Assembly: GCA_002914805.1 (NCBI GenBank)
Contig: JXTB01000320.1
Location: 285,247-349,246 of the forward strand
Reading direction: 5' to 3'
Source of the DNA: Parasponia andersonii
Taxonomy: Eukaryota; Streptophyta; Magnoliopsida; Rosales; Cannabaceae
Length of the DNA: 64,000 nucleotides
The stretch's first letter is position 1. Each line of letters opens with the position of its first letter. Of the stretch, positions 1-12,725 are shown piece after piece. The notes beneath the pieces were generated by a model. That model searched no databases, was not told the origin of the DNA, and worked only from the letters and a program-made list of their open reading frames with translations. The position numbers and the translations under genes were made by a program.

Positions 1-954
1 ATAGCATCGCGGTATTTTTAGGTCGCTGGCGAGTTGCTGCAGCGCTATGTGAGAGACCTAGGCCCCTTCGCAGGTTTTTATCTGATACGCCTACAGGCAG
101 TGTCAGGATACTGGATACCCCTACTATAGAGGTATTATAGGGCCGTGATGGGAGGATGAGAGTTCACTTATATCCTTGTTGATGTATGATATGTACAATG
201 ATGTAGTTTTGATTTTGGTTTTGAATATATGACTATTCAGGATACCAATAGATTTATAAATTTGATTTATACATAGATTTAAAGAAACTAACTATATAGA
301 TTTGAGAAATTGCATCAATCAAAAAGGTAATTAAATTCCTACTGAGAATTTGAATGCTCATCCCTTACATTTCCCCTCTCAGACAGTGCTCGGTGTGAGT
401 TTGGAAACTCGGGAGCATAGGATTGAGGAATTGGTTACTATACCGAAAATTGGTAACTATGTAAATAATGTTGTTATTTATCTTGACATATATTAAATAT
501 TAATGGGCCCGTTATACGGACTCTGCATGTATAACTAGTGTCTTAGATTGTGAGACTACTGATAATAATGCTTGGTTTATTTTAAATAAATTTCATTTAA
601 CAATCTAAGTCTAATGGTGATCACAAAACTATGAGAATTTTCTTTTAAAATATTTTTATAAATTTTTCTTAAATAATCTTTGAATTTCCACTTGTGAAAT
701 TCCCTTTTTATCATTGGCCAGACATGACAAATACTATTTTGAGCATTTTGATGACTTGAGAATGTAACCTTTTTGACTTTTTTACCAAGTAAATTTGATA
801 TATTGGACGAACTATAACGGTGCATGTTCTCGTTTTATAAGGTGAGTTTCCTTTCTAACTTGAAATATGGGAGCCAATACTACAATTACTCCTGCATGAC
901 CTAAAGTTGGGCCTACTAATTTTTTATTATATTTCACACATATAGTACCAATGC
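1..954. other. Unassigned AT-rich DNA
   Basis: No coding region or recognisable element was found here. The first 180 bases are more GC-rich than the rest and may be the edge of a repeat that begins outside the window. The only open frame of note, on the minus strand near 577-825, is short, low in complexity and resembles nothing I know. Confidence 0.5.
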
Positions 955-1620
955 ATACATTACTGAAAAATGGGCTTTATAGTGACGTGAATGGGCGTTA
1001 TAATGACGTGAATTATAGTAATGACAATATATCTACAATACAATGATGACAATTTGTAGTCGTCATTATTAAAGATTAAAGTCTGAAATTTAACCAAATA
1101 GAGTTATAAAGATGATATTATCGTCAGTTTGTAGGAGGTCAGCAGCAATGACACTGGCTTGTCATCGCTATAGTTTTTGTCAAAAAAAAACTACACCAAT
1201 CCACAATAACTTGTGCGCGGAAAAGAATATGCATTTTTTGGTGCTACGAAAATATCGTAAGGGTAGCGATCATAGTTGTTATCATTATGGGTTTTTTAAT
1301 TACTATTTTTATTTTAAAAATTTACTAATTCAATTATTAATTTAATAAATTCACTATAACGGCGACACAATATATTGTTGTCGTTATAGGGTTTTGGAAA
1401 AATTTTTGTTATATTTATTGTTTATATTAAATAAATTATGTAAACTAAAAATTAGGGTGGGTAACCTGTGTCCACCCAATTTTTATCTGAAAAAATAAAT
1501 TTTAAACTGTATCATAAATAGATATAGCAACGACTTTGTTATTCTATAGCAACGACAGTATAACGACAATAATGACTTGTCGTTGTTATAACTTTTGTAA
1601 AAAAAAAACCGCCCATTTCT
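955..1620. repeat. Candidate DNA-transposon remnant with repeated GTCGTTATA-type palindromes
   Basis: The stretch is full of short direct and inverted copies of TATAACGAC / GTCGTTATA and TAGCAACGAC. Two imperfect palindromes are clear, at about 1355-1388 and 1559-1592, where a TATAACGRC arm faces a GTCGTTATA-like arm. Clustered short inverted motifs of this kind are typical of the subterminal regions of CACTA elements and their non-autonomous relatives in plants. I saw no clean terminal inverted repeat, target duplication or transposase, so the class is an inference and the boundaries are approximate. Confidence 0.35.
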
Positions 1621-1917
1621 AATAACATTATCAATATTAATAATTTTCTTTTTAACACGTTATCAATAATTATTTTATTTTCTATCTTTCTTTTTGCCAA
1701 GATGTGAATATATTCTTTCCCTTTATACCTTAAATGATATTATAACATTTATTTCATAAGAAAATGATAGTATAGTAATGTTGTTGCTAATGTTTTTTAA
1801 TCCCCTAAACCTAATTGTAATAGACATAGAGTCGGATTATCTGTTCTTGAAATTCTGTCCACTTCTCTGTCTGACAAATAGAATAATGACATGTCATTAA
1901 AATTATTTCAACTTACG

Positions 1918-1990
1918 TGCTCTTCCATCTCTTCATTAATGGAAAGGAGCTACCTTATGAATCTGTGATCATATTTGATTTTTTTGAAAA
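1918..1990 (+). repeat. Truncated 5' LTR of the Gypsy fossil
   Basis: These bases match 8457-8528, the start of the 3' LTR, with only a few differences (shared stretch GGAGCTACCTT, then GAATCTGTGATCAT). Similarity stops where gag-like sequence begins, so most of the LTR, the primer binding site and the 5' leader are absent. Both copies begin with TG. Confidence 0.75.
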
Positions 1991-1993
1991 AAC

Positions 1994-4295
1994 ATGATGG
2001 AGTTCATAGAATTGGCAAGGCTTGCCCTTAGCCCAGTGGCTTGTGACATTTACCGAATTACGAAATTCAAGAATGGTCTGAATCGAAACATCTACAACCG
2101 TATTACTATTCACTCGTTTGCCACTCTTTCTGAAGTAGTGTTAGCTGTCCAATGTGCTAAAGCCATAGAAAATGAGCAGGGTGCAAGGAAGAATAAAAAT
2201 AGTGATAGAAAAGTGAACAAAAAGAACTAAGACAGTGATCTGCCCAAGGTTCACCAAACAGCGAAAGCTATACTAACAGTGGTTCATCAGGTAAAAGGAG
2301 GTTCAGTCCCTATACATGTTATCACTGTGGTCAGCAGGGCTATAAGAGGAATGAGTGGCTAAAACATCTGCAGAAATCCCCTCTTTCTCAGGAAGGACCA
2401 CCTGGAAGTTATTCTGGTTCAGCACCTCACCAGAATACTCAAGCTAGGTCTCAGCCATCTCAGGGTATTTCCTAAGCTTTTTCATCTCCACGATCTTACC
2501 AGCACCAGTATCGCCCCTAAGGTTACACTCAGAATTTCCAGACTCCTTAGACTTCAGAGAGTCAAGGAGGGCATGGATATAGTAGCAGTGATCCCGGATC
2601 TAGCAGCAGTCATCTTAAATAAGGAGAAAATAATAAAGGAAAAGGAAAAGTCACTAGCCAAGCTTATGCAATTTCTAAAACCAGTGGTACAAATGAATAC
2701 ACTAGCCGAGGTATTTCTAGAGAATTTACAAGGGCTACTACCAGATAGAGAGATCGAGTTCTGTATTGACCTTGTTTTTGGGGCTCAGCCAGTTTCTATT
2801 CCAACTTACTGTATAACTCCTCCAGAGATGAACAAATTGAGAGAATAGTTAGATGATTTGATATCCAAGGGTTTCATTTAGAGTAGTATTTCTCCTTAGG
2901 ATGCTTCTATTTTGTTCACTAAGAAAGCTTATGGTACTTTAAGGCTTTGTGTGGACTACAAGTAGTTAAACCAGTTGATAATAAAGAACATGTATCCTTT
3001 GCCAAGGATTGACGAGTTATTTGATCTACTTGATGGTTCAAGATTCTTCTCCAAGATTAACTTGAGATTAGGTTATCACCAGATGAAGATAAAAGAGGAG
3101 GATATACTGAAAACAACATTCAGAACTTGTTACGGTCACTTTGAGTTCTGGTAATACCTTTTAGTTTGATGAATACACCTACAGCTTTTTATGGACCTCA
3201 TGAATCAAATTTTCAGGCCGTATTTGGATTATTTGTGGTTATTTTTATTGATGATATCCTGGTGTATTCTAAGACCTAGGAAGATCATGTCGAACATTTA
3301 ACGATAGTACTTAAAGTTTTGAGAATTCAACAGTTATATGCCAAGAGATCAAAATGTGAATTCTGGATATTAAAAGTTAAATTTTTGGGACATGTAATTT
3401 TTCAAGAAGATATCTCAGTCGATTCTGCTAAAGTAGAAGTCATTCTAAAGTGGGAAAGACCAAAGAATATGATAGAGATACGAAGTTTCCTCGGTTTAGC
3501 AGGCTATTACCATTTTTTTGTTCAAAATTTCTCAAGGATTGCATTACCATTGACAAGGTTGATTAGGAAAGATGTCAAGTTAGTTTGAGATAGTTGAAGA
3601 AGCTTTCAGGAAACTAAAGTACAATTTGACAACTACACCTATTCTTACTATTCCTAAGAGTAATGAATCTTATGTAGTGTATACCGATGCTTCGAGATGA
3701 GATTAAGATATATTCTAATGTAAAATGATCAAGTTATAGTATATGCTTCTTGTTACTTGAAGCCACATGAGAGAAACTATCCTACCAATGAATTAGAATT
3801 TGCAGTAGTAATTTTTGCACTCAAAATTTGGAGGTGTTATCTGTATAATATGAAATTCGAAATATTCTCTGACCATAAGAGTTTGAAATATCTCTTCATC
3901 CAATGAGATTTGAATTTAAGGCAATGAAGATGGGTTGAGTATATGAAAGACTATGACTTTGAACTACAATACCATCCTGGCAAGGCCAATGTTGTAGTTG
4001 ATGCTTTGAGTAGAAAACCTTATGGTATATAAGCTGCACTTATTTTTCAAGATTAGAAGTATTCAGTGGCAATTGGTGATTATAATTTGTAGTACTTCAA
4101 GTCTGGCAATGCTGCTTATCTCAGTAATATTGTTGCCACACCTACACTCCTCCAGACTGTACAACAAAGTCAATAGCAAGACCAAGAGTTGAGAACAATC
4201 TAAAATCAACTCAAACATGGTGAACAATTGGAAGGTTGGAGTACAAATAGAGAAGAATTTGTGTTTTTCATAGGAAAACTAGCAGCAGCTAATGA
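1994..4295 (+). pseudogene. Gypsy gag, reverse transcriptase and RNase H remnants
   Basis: The region at 1994-2230 resembles the C-terminal half of a Gypsy gag. A CCHC knuckle of the form CYHCGQQGY lies near 2318. Reverse transcriptase similarity runs from about 2820 to 3590 and includes the IDDILVYS block near 3247 and the FLGHVI and FLGLAGYY blocks near 3385-3510. RNase H similarity continues to about 4020, ending with the spacer near ADALSRKP. The region is broken in many places and cannot make a functional protein. Confidence 0.8.
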
Positions 4296-4300
4296 TACTC
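4296..4300 (+). repeat. Target site duplication TACTC, left copy
   Basis: TACTC immediately precedes the TG of the solo LTR and is repeated at 7137-7141 directly after its terminal CA. A 5-bp duplication is the expected length for LTR retrotransposon integration. Confidence 0.85.
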
Positions 4301-7136
4301 TGTGGTGCCCAAGATTCTCACATGCATATTAAGCCAATAATAATTATGTTCTAATTGCATATTAGGCATCTTGAAGTCTTTAATACTAGTTTTGTAGCAA
4401 CATACTCATTTATTATGTTATGTGCATTTACATATATGTTATTATACTAATGATTATCGAAGTATCCCAATGTAGTGTAAAGGTTCAATATCCTCAGAGA
4501 GAGAGCTCGGTGTGCTAAAAGAACAAAGAATATAATTATGAAAGCAATACTATGTGCATATGCATTTACTTATTGATAACTTAGTTAAATAGTAGTTTTC
4601 GATAAAATGCATCTTTCATGCGTTTCAGAACCAAATTCACTGTGCATTCTATAAATTGGGAAATTATACTTTATTTGCATTATCAATTAAAGTCTAATGG
4701 ACTTTCTTTTTATGTTTAATGATTGGTTAGGGGGCTAGGTTCCACCAAATTACAATAAGATTGGCCATATAGGATCATAAGTCAAAGTATGACTAGATTT
4801 CACTTTCTAAGCTAGGATTCACCAACTTGGGCTACACTTGGGTGTATAGGAGTGACCAGCAACATGGTGACTATGCTAAGGATGTTTTAGAGCTTGACAC
4901 ATGGAAGGTAATGAGCAAAATACCCAAAATACCCCTTAGAATTTAAGTTATACCATTCTTAGTCTTTAAGTATTGATTTTTTGACCAAATCTGGTCATTT
5001 GCTTTCTCTTTCTCTCCAGCCACGATCTGAGCCTCTCCAATACCTTTTTACACTTCTCTCAACTTCTCTTAACCATCTCCAAGAGTTTCCAAGTGGTAGA
5101 ACTCAAGTTGGAGCCCTAGAAAGCAAGATACACCAAAACTAGTCAAGGTAATTCTATTAAAATCTTCTTTTTAAGTCTTGTCCTTTGATTTCAATTCTCT
5201 ACTTGTTCCCACTTGAATAATGGCTCCTTCAGGTCATATTAAGTTCAAAAATCTAATTCTAAACCTAGAGAATCAGTTTGGTGGAGGTAGAAGGCAAGAA
5301 ATCCAACAAAAGCTCAAACTAGTCAAAGTGAGCATTATGTATGATTTTGAACTTATAGCTAATTTCTTTTGTGTTAGCCCTTAAACCAAAGTAATTATTT
5401 GGTGAATAATGATCCTAGGAACCTTATATATCACTGGAAACATAAAATTTAGGTGGAGGATTAAAGTTAAACCTAAGGCCCCAAAGATTGCTATTTATGG
5501 AATTAAGTGTTTTCATGTGTGGTAGATTAAGTTTTCCATATTTTTAATCTAATTTCTTAAACTTATAGTATATATTTTATTGATTCTATTAGTTATTACA
5601 CTTATTTTATAGCTGATTATGATGGCACACAAGTGTAAAAGTCGTTTAAACTTTGTAAAAGATTGAAAGGAATTCAAATGCACTTAGGTTGTTCCAAATG
5701 ATCCTCTTTGATGTGTATATGTGGGAATTGGATTGTTAATTGTTATGGCAGGTTTAAAACCATGATTTTAATCATGTGGGAATGTCCCTAAAATAGGGGA
5801 GGTGCTGTCCAAATATTTTTAAAATGAAATGGCACCATTTATGAGCAAAGGGACTTGTTTTTACAAAATGATGTGCCATTTTGGACCATTTTGTGCTAAC
5901 GAACTAGCATTTGTATTTTGCCACTTTTGAACAGTTTTTCAATGATAGTTATTAGCTGTTAAGTACCTTAAGTGATTTACACACTCCTGAGTCATTTTAA
6001 GATTAAGTTTTCTAAATTGGTGAAAGTTTTGATTTCGGTATTGTTCAATTATCTTAATGCATTCTTTTGTAAAATGTGCACCTTGAATAATAACAATTTA
6101 TGATAGGTAATTAGCACACCAATCTCTAGAAGATATTGACCCTTTCTACTATCAGTTTCTATTCAAGACACGAGGTAAGTAAAGACTTACAACTGCATCA
6201 CAAGAACTATATGGAAGATGTATTTATGTGAAACTTACTTATTCCTGAAAGTTATGAAATGGCATGTGCAAGGCATGTTTTGCATGCAAATGGAGACTTT
6301 TATTATAAGAGTATTTGAAAATGAGTACCATTGTACCAATTTTATAAGATAAGTTTTAATGGCAATTGTTAGTCTGTCGGAGCTGGATAGGTAAGTCTGT
6401 TGATGCAGACTCTCCCGTTGAAGCGGGATTTGCGGATGTTATGATGTGTCTCGTTGAAGCGGGACAAGATTAGCGCGGTGTGGGATGCCCCTTTGATGAG
6501 GGAAGGAGTTTTCAAAAAACCTCACACGACGGTCGCACCTTATTTTTACTCTTAGCCAGAGTTTCCGCCCAATGTTATCACGGCCTATCGACTTACGGGA
6601 CTAGCAATGCTCTAAGGGGCCCAATTATGAATAAGTTTTAATGAAAATATATGAACTAAAATGTTTAAGAAAGAAAAGGGTACAATGGGAACTTTACGAG
6701 ATTTTTAAGCATACATAAGCATGCATAGTTTTTACTTACTGAGCTTTAGCTCATTTTATCTTGTGATGCAGATGAGGAGGCATATTTTGGTGTTGACTAG
6801 CTGGTTGCCTGGCTTGCCTTTTGTCGCTATGATCATACAGATGTAGACGAGCTTGACCTGTGGGCGACATTTTTTGTTCTGAGATATTTTGGTGTAATGT
6901 AAATATTACAGCTGATGGCAAAATCGACTGGTGAAAACCTCTTTTGATTGTACATTTTGTAAAGAAACTTTTAACAAGAAATGCCATGCAGTTTCTTTTG
7001 TCCTAAAGTTCTAGAAAGTAAAAAAAAAAAAAAAATTGCCCACCTTTTTATCAAAACAGAAGGTAAAGATTTAGAAAGAATAATATTTCATAGTTTGACT
7101 GTATATGACCATATGGTTAAACTAGGGGGTGTTACA
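4301..7136 (+). mobile_element. Solo LTR, 2.84 kb, inserted in the Gypsy fossil
   Basis: The block starts TGTGGTGCCC, ends GGGGTGTTACA and is flanked by perfect TACTC duplications. It interrupts the spacer between the RNase H and integrase regions of the host element. It contains no gag or pol similarity. The internal GC-rich stretch at about 6375-6620 (GTTGAAGCGGGA occurs twice) and the ending GGGTGTTACA resemble long LTRs of plant chromoviruses, where the primer binding site usually follows this ending; that fixes the likely plus orientation. A lone LTR with intact target duplications is the usual product of LTR-LTR recombination. A non-autonomous element is the alternative. Confidence 0.8.
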
Positions 7137-7141
7137 TACTC
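7137..7141 (+). repeat. Target site duplication TACTC, right copy
   Basis: Exact repeat of 4296-4300 directly after the CA that ends the solo LTR. Confidence 0.85.
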
Positions 7142-8400
7142 ATCTTAGAGAGACCATTCTCACTGAAGCTCATAAGTTCAAGTCTGCAGTACATCCTGGA
7201 AGCACAAAGATGTATCATGATCTAAAGAGACAGTATTGGTGGAAAGGTATAAAAGTGACGTAGCTACTTTTGTGGCTAAGTACATGGCATGTTAGCAAAT
7301 CAAAACTGAATACTAGAAACCAGTTGGATTGCTATAGCCTTTACCTATACCAGAGTGGAAATGGGATAAGATCATAATGGACTTTGTGATGGGTTTGCCA
7401 ATGACACGAAGAAAGAACGATGCAGTTTGGGTAATTGTTGATCGTATAACTAAAACTACTTATCTCATACTGATCAGGTCTGATTTTTCACTCAACAAGT
7501 TTAGTTATCTCTGTATTGACGATATTGTTTGATTGCATGGAGTGCCATTAAGTATAGTATCTGACAGAGACCTAAGATTTACATCTAAGTTCTAGAGAGC
7601 TTTACAAAGAGCTTTAGGGACAGAACTAAATCTCAATACTGCTCACCATCCTCAAATAAATGGTCAATCTGAGAGGACTATTCAGATTCTAGAAGACATG
7701 CTTTATTCTTGTATGCTGGATTTTGATGAAACTTAGGATGATCACCTGTCATTGGTGGAATTTGCTTACAACAACTACTAAACCAGTCTTGACAAAGCTC
7801 TATATGAGATATTATATAGGAGACCATGTAGATCACTCTTGTATTGGGCTGATGCAAAGGAGCATATTATTCTTGGGTCAGAACTGATACAAGAGACTAC
7901 TGAGAAAATTAACAGGATTCAGGAAAGATTTAAAGTTATTAAGAGTCGTTAGAAAAGCTATGCAAATCCAAAGAGACATGAAGTAGAGTTCAGTGTTAGT
8001 GATCAAGTATTCTTGAAAGTGACACCAAGGCGTGGGATCACTAGATTTGAGCTTAAAGGCAAATTGACTTCAAGATATATTGGACCATTTGAGATTACTG
8101 CTAGAATTGGACTCATAGCGTATCGCTTAGATTTGCCACCACAATTGGGCTGAGTGCACAATGTTTTTCATGTTTCAATGCTCAGAAAGTACATACCTGA
8201 CCTGTGACATGTTATTTAGTATGTGGAAGTACCATTACAAGAAGATATAATATATAAGGAACAACCAATCCAAATACTAGAAAGAGAACTCAAAGTGCTT
8301 CGAAATAGAAAAATATCACTTGTCAAAGTTCTTTGACAACATAATAAAAAAAATAAAACCACTTGAGAGCTAAAAATAGAAATATATGAAAAATATCTTT
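7142..8400 (+). pseudogene. Gypsy integrase and chromodomain-like remnant
   Basis: The region opens with the zinc-binding part of a chromovirus integrase (a YWW block near 7235), followed by the catalytic core from about 7340 to 7800 (WIIVDR-type block near 7432 and HPQ.NGQSERT near 7650). The C-terminal integrase block VFHVSMLRKY lies near 8165. A chromodomain-like tail follows to about 8400. It continues the RNase H region on the other side of the solo LTR and is broken in several places. Confidence 0.8.
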
Positions 8401-8456
8401 ATTTATTTAACTTTCAGTTTAAAGTTATATTTTGATGAAATTTGGGACGAAATTGG

Positions 8457-8737
8457 TGCTCCTATCTCTTCGTTAATAGAAAGGAGCTACCTTGTGAATC
8501 TGTGATCATTTTTGATTTTTTTGAAAAAACAAAAAGTAAACAAAAGTTCAATTCACGTGAAATTGTACCTGCCTGCCCCTTCTTCTCCCTCTTTATCCAA
8601 GTTCTTCGTCAGTTTAGTCTCCTCTCTAAGCATTTAGGTGCTTCCTATCGATCCCTAGTAATTTATAAATATATATATATATTCAACTATAAATTTATCC
8701 TAGCCGTTCATTAAGCTTTTGATCAAAGGCTGAAAAC
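8457..8737 (+). repeat. 3' LTR of the Gypsy fossil, first part
   Basis: The LTR starts at TGCTCCTATC after the stretch TTTGGGACGAAATTGG, which is typical of the end of chromovirus internal regions. Its first 70 bases match the truncated 5' LTR at 1918. It is cut at 8737 by a Copia insertion and probably resumes at 13,320. The true 3' end of the LTR was not found. Confidence 0.65.
8733..8737 (+). repeat. Target site duplication AAAAC, left copy
   Basis: AAAAC immediately left of the Copia element at 8738; repeated at 13,315-13,319. Confidence 0.85.
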
Positions 8738-8972
8738 TATAGAAGTTGGAAATAATGACTCACTTTTCATTGAATAAAGGTAAGGTATATATACACATAT
8801 AAGAGATTGGGCTATTGACCAAATCTCAATTAATAGTAAATCAAATATTTTAAAATTTAGCTAATTACCTAATCTATGGGATTTGTTGTCAATACAGATA
8901 TATACAAACATAAATAGTAAACTAATGAGATAATTACATTAATACATAAGTAATAAATTAATTCCTCTAATA
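8738..8972 (-). repeat. Copia LTR (3' LTR in element orientation)
   Basis: Begins TATAGAAGTTGG and ends CCTCTAATA on the plus strand. Aligns along its whole length with 13,079-13,314. Confidence 0.9.
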
Positions 8973-8990
8973 TGCCCCCTCAAGGTGGAG
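8973..8990 (-). promoter_or_regulatory. Polypurine tract of the Copia element
   Basis: Directly next to the 3' LTR the minus strand reads CACCTTGAGGGGGCA. A purine-rich tract at this position primes plus-strand DNA synthesis in the retrotransposon cycle. Confidence 0.75.
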
Positions 8991-11900
8991 CTCGGTCAGA
9001 GAGTCCAACCTTGATCGTTAAAAGTTGGAAGCGAGTGCGTGGAAGAGGCTTGGTTAAGACATCAGCTAGTTGATCTTCTGAGGACACATGGGTGACACGT
9101 AAAGCTCCACTTTGTACTTGATCCCGAATAAAATGATAATCAATTGCAATATGCTTCATTCTTGAATGGAAGATAGGATTGGAACAAAGATGGGTTGCAC
9201 CAATGTTGTCACAATAGATAACTGGAGCAACAGGAAGACAAATGCCAAGCTCAGTTAGAAGAGAACAAATCCAACGTAGCTCAGCAACTGTAGAAGCAAC
9301 AGCACGATATTCAGCTTCAGTGGAGGAGCGGGCAACCGTACATTGTTTCTTAGAGGACCAAGATATGGGATTGCGACCAAGGTAAACAATATAAGCACTG
9401 GTGGAGGTGTAGTCATCTTTATTACCGGCCCAGTCAGCATCAGAGAAGGCATGAAGAGATAGAGATGTGTCACGGTACAAGGCAAAACCATGATCAACTG
9501 TACCAGAAAGATAGCGAAGCAAGCGCTTGACAGCATTCCAATGATCAGTAGTAGGTCGATGCATAAACTGAGACAATTTATTAACAACATATGCAATATC
9601 AGGGCGAGTGAGGCATAAGTATTGGAGACTTCCAACAACTGTTCTATATTCAGAAAGATCTGACAAAACAGTGCCAGAAAGAACTGTAAGTGTTGGCTCA
9701 GTGGGAAGTGGAGTGGTGACAGATTTGGCTCCTGTTATATTTGTACGAGCGAGAAGGTCTGTGATGTATTTTCGCTGAGAGAGAAGTAAACCAGTGGAAG
9801 TAGTGACAACTTCAATACCAAGAAAGTAAGTAAATCACCAAGATCTTTGATGGAGAATCTTTTGCTGAGAAGAGCAATAAACTGTTGAACTGTAGTGGCA
9901 TTACATCCTGTAATAATTATGTCATCAACATACACAAGGAGATAGATTATAGTACCGTTGATGTTGAGAACAAAGAGTGATGTGTCTGCATGAGAATTTG
10001 TAAACCTAGAGGCTATAAGAAAATGTCTTAGCTCATGGTACCAGGCCCGTGGTGCTTGTTTGAGACCATATGTAGCCTTGCATAATTTACAGACATGTGT
10101 GGGATTATCACGGTCAAGGAAACCTGGTGGTTGGGCCATGAAAACATCTTCAGTGAGATGACCTTGTAGAAAGGCATTGTTGACATCAAGTTGACGAAGA
10201 GACCACCCTTGACTAACAGCAAGACTAAGAACCAAGCGAACAGTGGTAGGTTTAACAACTGGACTGAATGTGTCATAGTAATCAACACCAGGACGTTGAT
10301 GGAATCCTTTAGCAACGAGTCGCGCTTTGTACCTGTCAACAGAGCCATCAGGTAAACGTTTAATTCGATAAATCCATTTACAACGACAAGATTTTGTGTG
10401 GAATCAGGGGGAATAAGTTCCCAGGTTCCATTTCGCACAAGAGCATTGTACTCTTCAGACATGGCCTGACACCATGTAGGATCTTTGAGGGCCTGGGTCA
10501 ATGTGTGCGGCTCAAGGAGAAGGTTCGAGGTGATAGTAGCAGTAAGATTAAGTTTTTGGATGGGTTTATGGATGTTGTTTTTAGCACGAGTGGTCATGGT
10601 ATGGGTGTTAGTGGTTGGGTTTAGATTGGGTGGGTTAATATTTGTGTTGTTGGAATGTTGTGGGCAATCAGATGGTGTGGCTTGGTCTATTGAAGTTTGG
10701 CTAAGAGGAAGTATAGTTTTGGAGGATGTGCAGTGGTCGACCAGAGATTGGGTGTGAGAGGGATCCGAGTTTAAGTGCGAGGTAGTGGAGGTTGTGTTGA
10801 GTGGCACAACCTTAGTGGGAAGAAAGGATGCTGACGGAAACCAATTTGGGAGTATTTGTGGACTTGGACGACTAAGATGATTTTGAATGGATTTAAATAA
10901 AAAGACAGATTCCACAAATTTGACATGACGGGATGTGTAAAGTTTGGAAGTGGAAGGATCAAGACAAAGATAGGCACTTTGGGTGAGGGAATACCCAACA
11001 AACACACAAGGGATGGATCGAGACTCAAGTTTATGACTAGAATAGGGACGAAGCCATGGATAGCATAAGCAACCAAAGATACGGAGTTTTGTGTAGTTTG
11101 GTGGAGAACGGAAAAGGGACTCATAAGGAGAGAAAAGGGAGAGTGTGGGTGTGGGCATGCGATTAATGAGATACACAGCAGTTGCAAAGGCATAATTCCA
11201 GTATGTGAGCGGAAGTGAGGCGTGAATGAGTAGAGAAAGGCCAGTTTCAACAATATGTCGATGGCGGCGTTTGGAGAAACCATTGTGTTCAGGTGTATGT
11301 GGGGGAGATGTGAGATGAGAAATTCCATGAAGGGATATGAATTGATCTAATGCTTGATATTCCCTACCATTGTCAGAGTAAAGAGTGACAATGGAGTGTT
11401 TGAATTGATTTTCTTCTAATGCTTTGAAACGAATAAAGACATCACATACATGAGATTTCTTCTTTAATAGGTAATACCAGACATAACGTGTAAAGTGATC
11501 AACAAAAATAACATAATACTTGAAGTCATCCACAGAATAAACGGGAGAGGTCCAAACATCTGAAAATATGATTTGTAAGGGGTGAGATGAAATAATTGTA
11601 GATGTAGAAAAAGGGAGCTTATGACTTTTATTACTTAAACATGCATTACAATGAGAGTTTTGTGACATAGAATATGGCAAAGAGAATGTTGACATAATAT
11701 GTCGAAGAATGGGTGATGATGGATGGCCTAATCTAGAATGCCATTCAGAGGAAGTGGTCTTGACGCTGGAAAAGACAACGAATGGAAAAGACAATTTTGG
11801 AGAGGAGGTTGGCCACTCATAGATGCCATCTTTAGTGTTTCCCGTCAAAAGGATTGCTCCCGTGCTTAGATCCTTAACATGAAAGACAGTGGGTAAGAAT

Positions 11901-12725
11901 TCAATAGAAACATGATTTGTATTGTAAAATTGATAGATAGAAATAAGGTTTTTTTTTTATGTTAGGTACGCAAAGGATATTATGTAAATTAAAGGTGCGA
12001 GTAGGGGTAGGAAGAGTGGTGGAACCAGTGTGGGTAATATGAAGACCCGAGCCGTCGCCGATCATAACATCATCAGACCCTGCATAGGGAGTGTGAAGTG
12101 AAAGATTATTCAAATCCATAGTGATATAGTGCGATGCCCCACTATCAAGCAGCCATGTGGGGGTGTTAGTGGTCTCAAGAGATGCAAAATGTGCACGTGG
12201 TTGCCATGGAGAAGCATGACGTGGAGCCTATAGGCATGTTGCCGATGAAGCAGATGAGGATTGATTATTGACAAGTCGATAAAGAGAGCATCGTTTGACA
12301 GTGTGTCCTTGAGCACCACATCCTTGGCAATACCCAAGATATGGATGTGGTGTAGGACGAGCATTATGCAGAGCATTTGATTGTTGTCCTTGATGGTGAA
12401 AAGCGGTTGTGGAAGGACGCCAAGGTTGATTGGAACGCTGATTGACAGGATTTGCGGTAGCCGGGAAGAATGATGGTGGTGCAGGTGATTGTTAGAGAGA
12501 CGCCTCCTTGTTAGTTTTCATGAATTTCATCGAAGGAGATTGGCATTTCACGAGCATTAACCGCATCAACAATTCCTTTGTATTCTTCACCAAGGCCATC
12601 AAGAATTTTATCAATGAGATCTTCTTCATCAACGGGTTTCCAAGAAGAGCAAGTTCATCAGCCCTATTCTTAATAAATTGCATATATTTAGAAATCGTCT
12701 TAGAACCCTTGACACAATTCTTCAA
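8980..12725 (-). pseudogene. Copia gag-pol remnants
   Basis: On the minus strand a gag region (about 12,725-12,110) is followed by the integrase with its HXXC zinc region and catalytic core (about 11,800-11,000; HSRLGHPS and TLYSDNGREY blocks). Reverse transcriptase follows at about 10,480-9735 with [10 protein letters not shown] and YVDDIIITG blocks, then RNase H at about 9666-8980 with the SSTEAEYRAVA and YCDNIGA blocks. Long open stretches survive, such as the 228-codon RNase H part and the roughly 600-codon integrase part, but the polyprotein is interrupted several times. Confidence 0.88.

Larger units (their letters stand above)
1918..8737 (+). mobile_element. Broken Ty3/Gypsy chromovirus (Tekay-like) fossil
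   Basis: Remnants follow the Gypsy order on the plus strand: gag with a CCHC knuckle, reverse transcriptase, RNase H, integrase and a chromodomain-like tail. The 3' LTR starts at 8457 and its first bases match 1918 onward, which marks the 5' edge. A solo LTR (4301-7136) divides the element, and a Copia element at 8738 cuts its 3' LTR, whose remainder probably continues after 13,319. The coding parts carry many breaks, so this is an old, dead copy. The Tekay assignment rests on the conserved integrase C-terminus followed by a chromodomain-like stretch at about 8240-8400. Confidence 0.8.

Noticed and set aside
8442-8714. Plus-strand 90-codon frame
   Set aside because: It lies across the start of the Gypsy 3' LTR.
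10394-10757. Plus-strand open frames within the Copia element
   Set aside because: They are shadows of the minus-strand gag-pol region.
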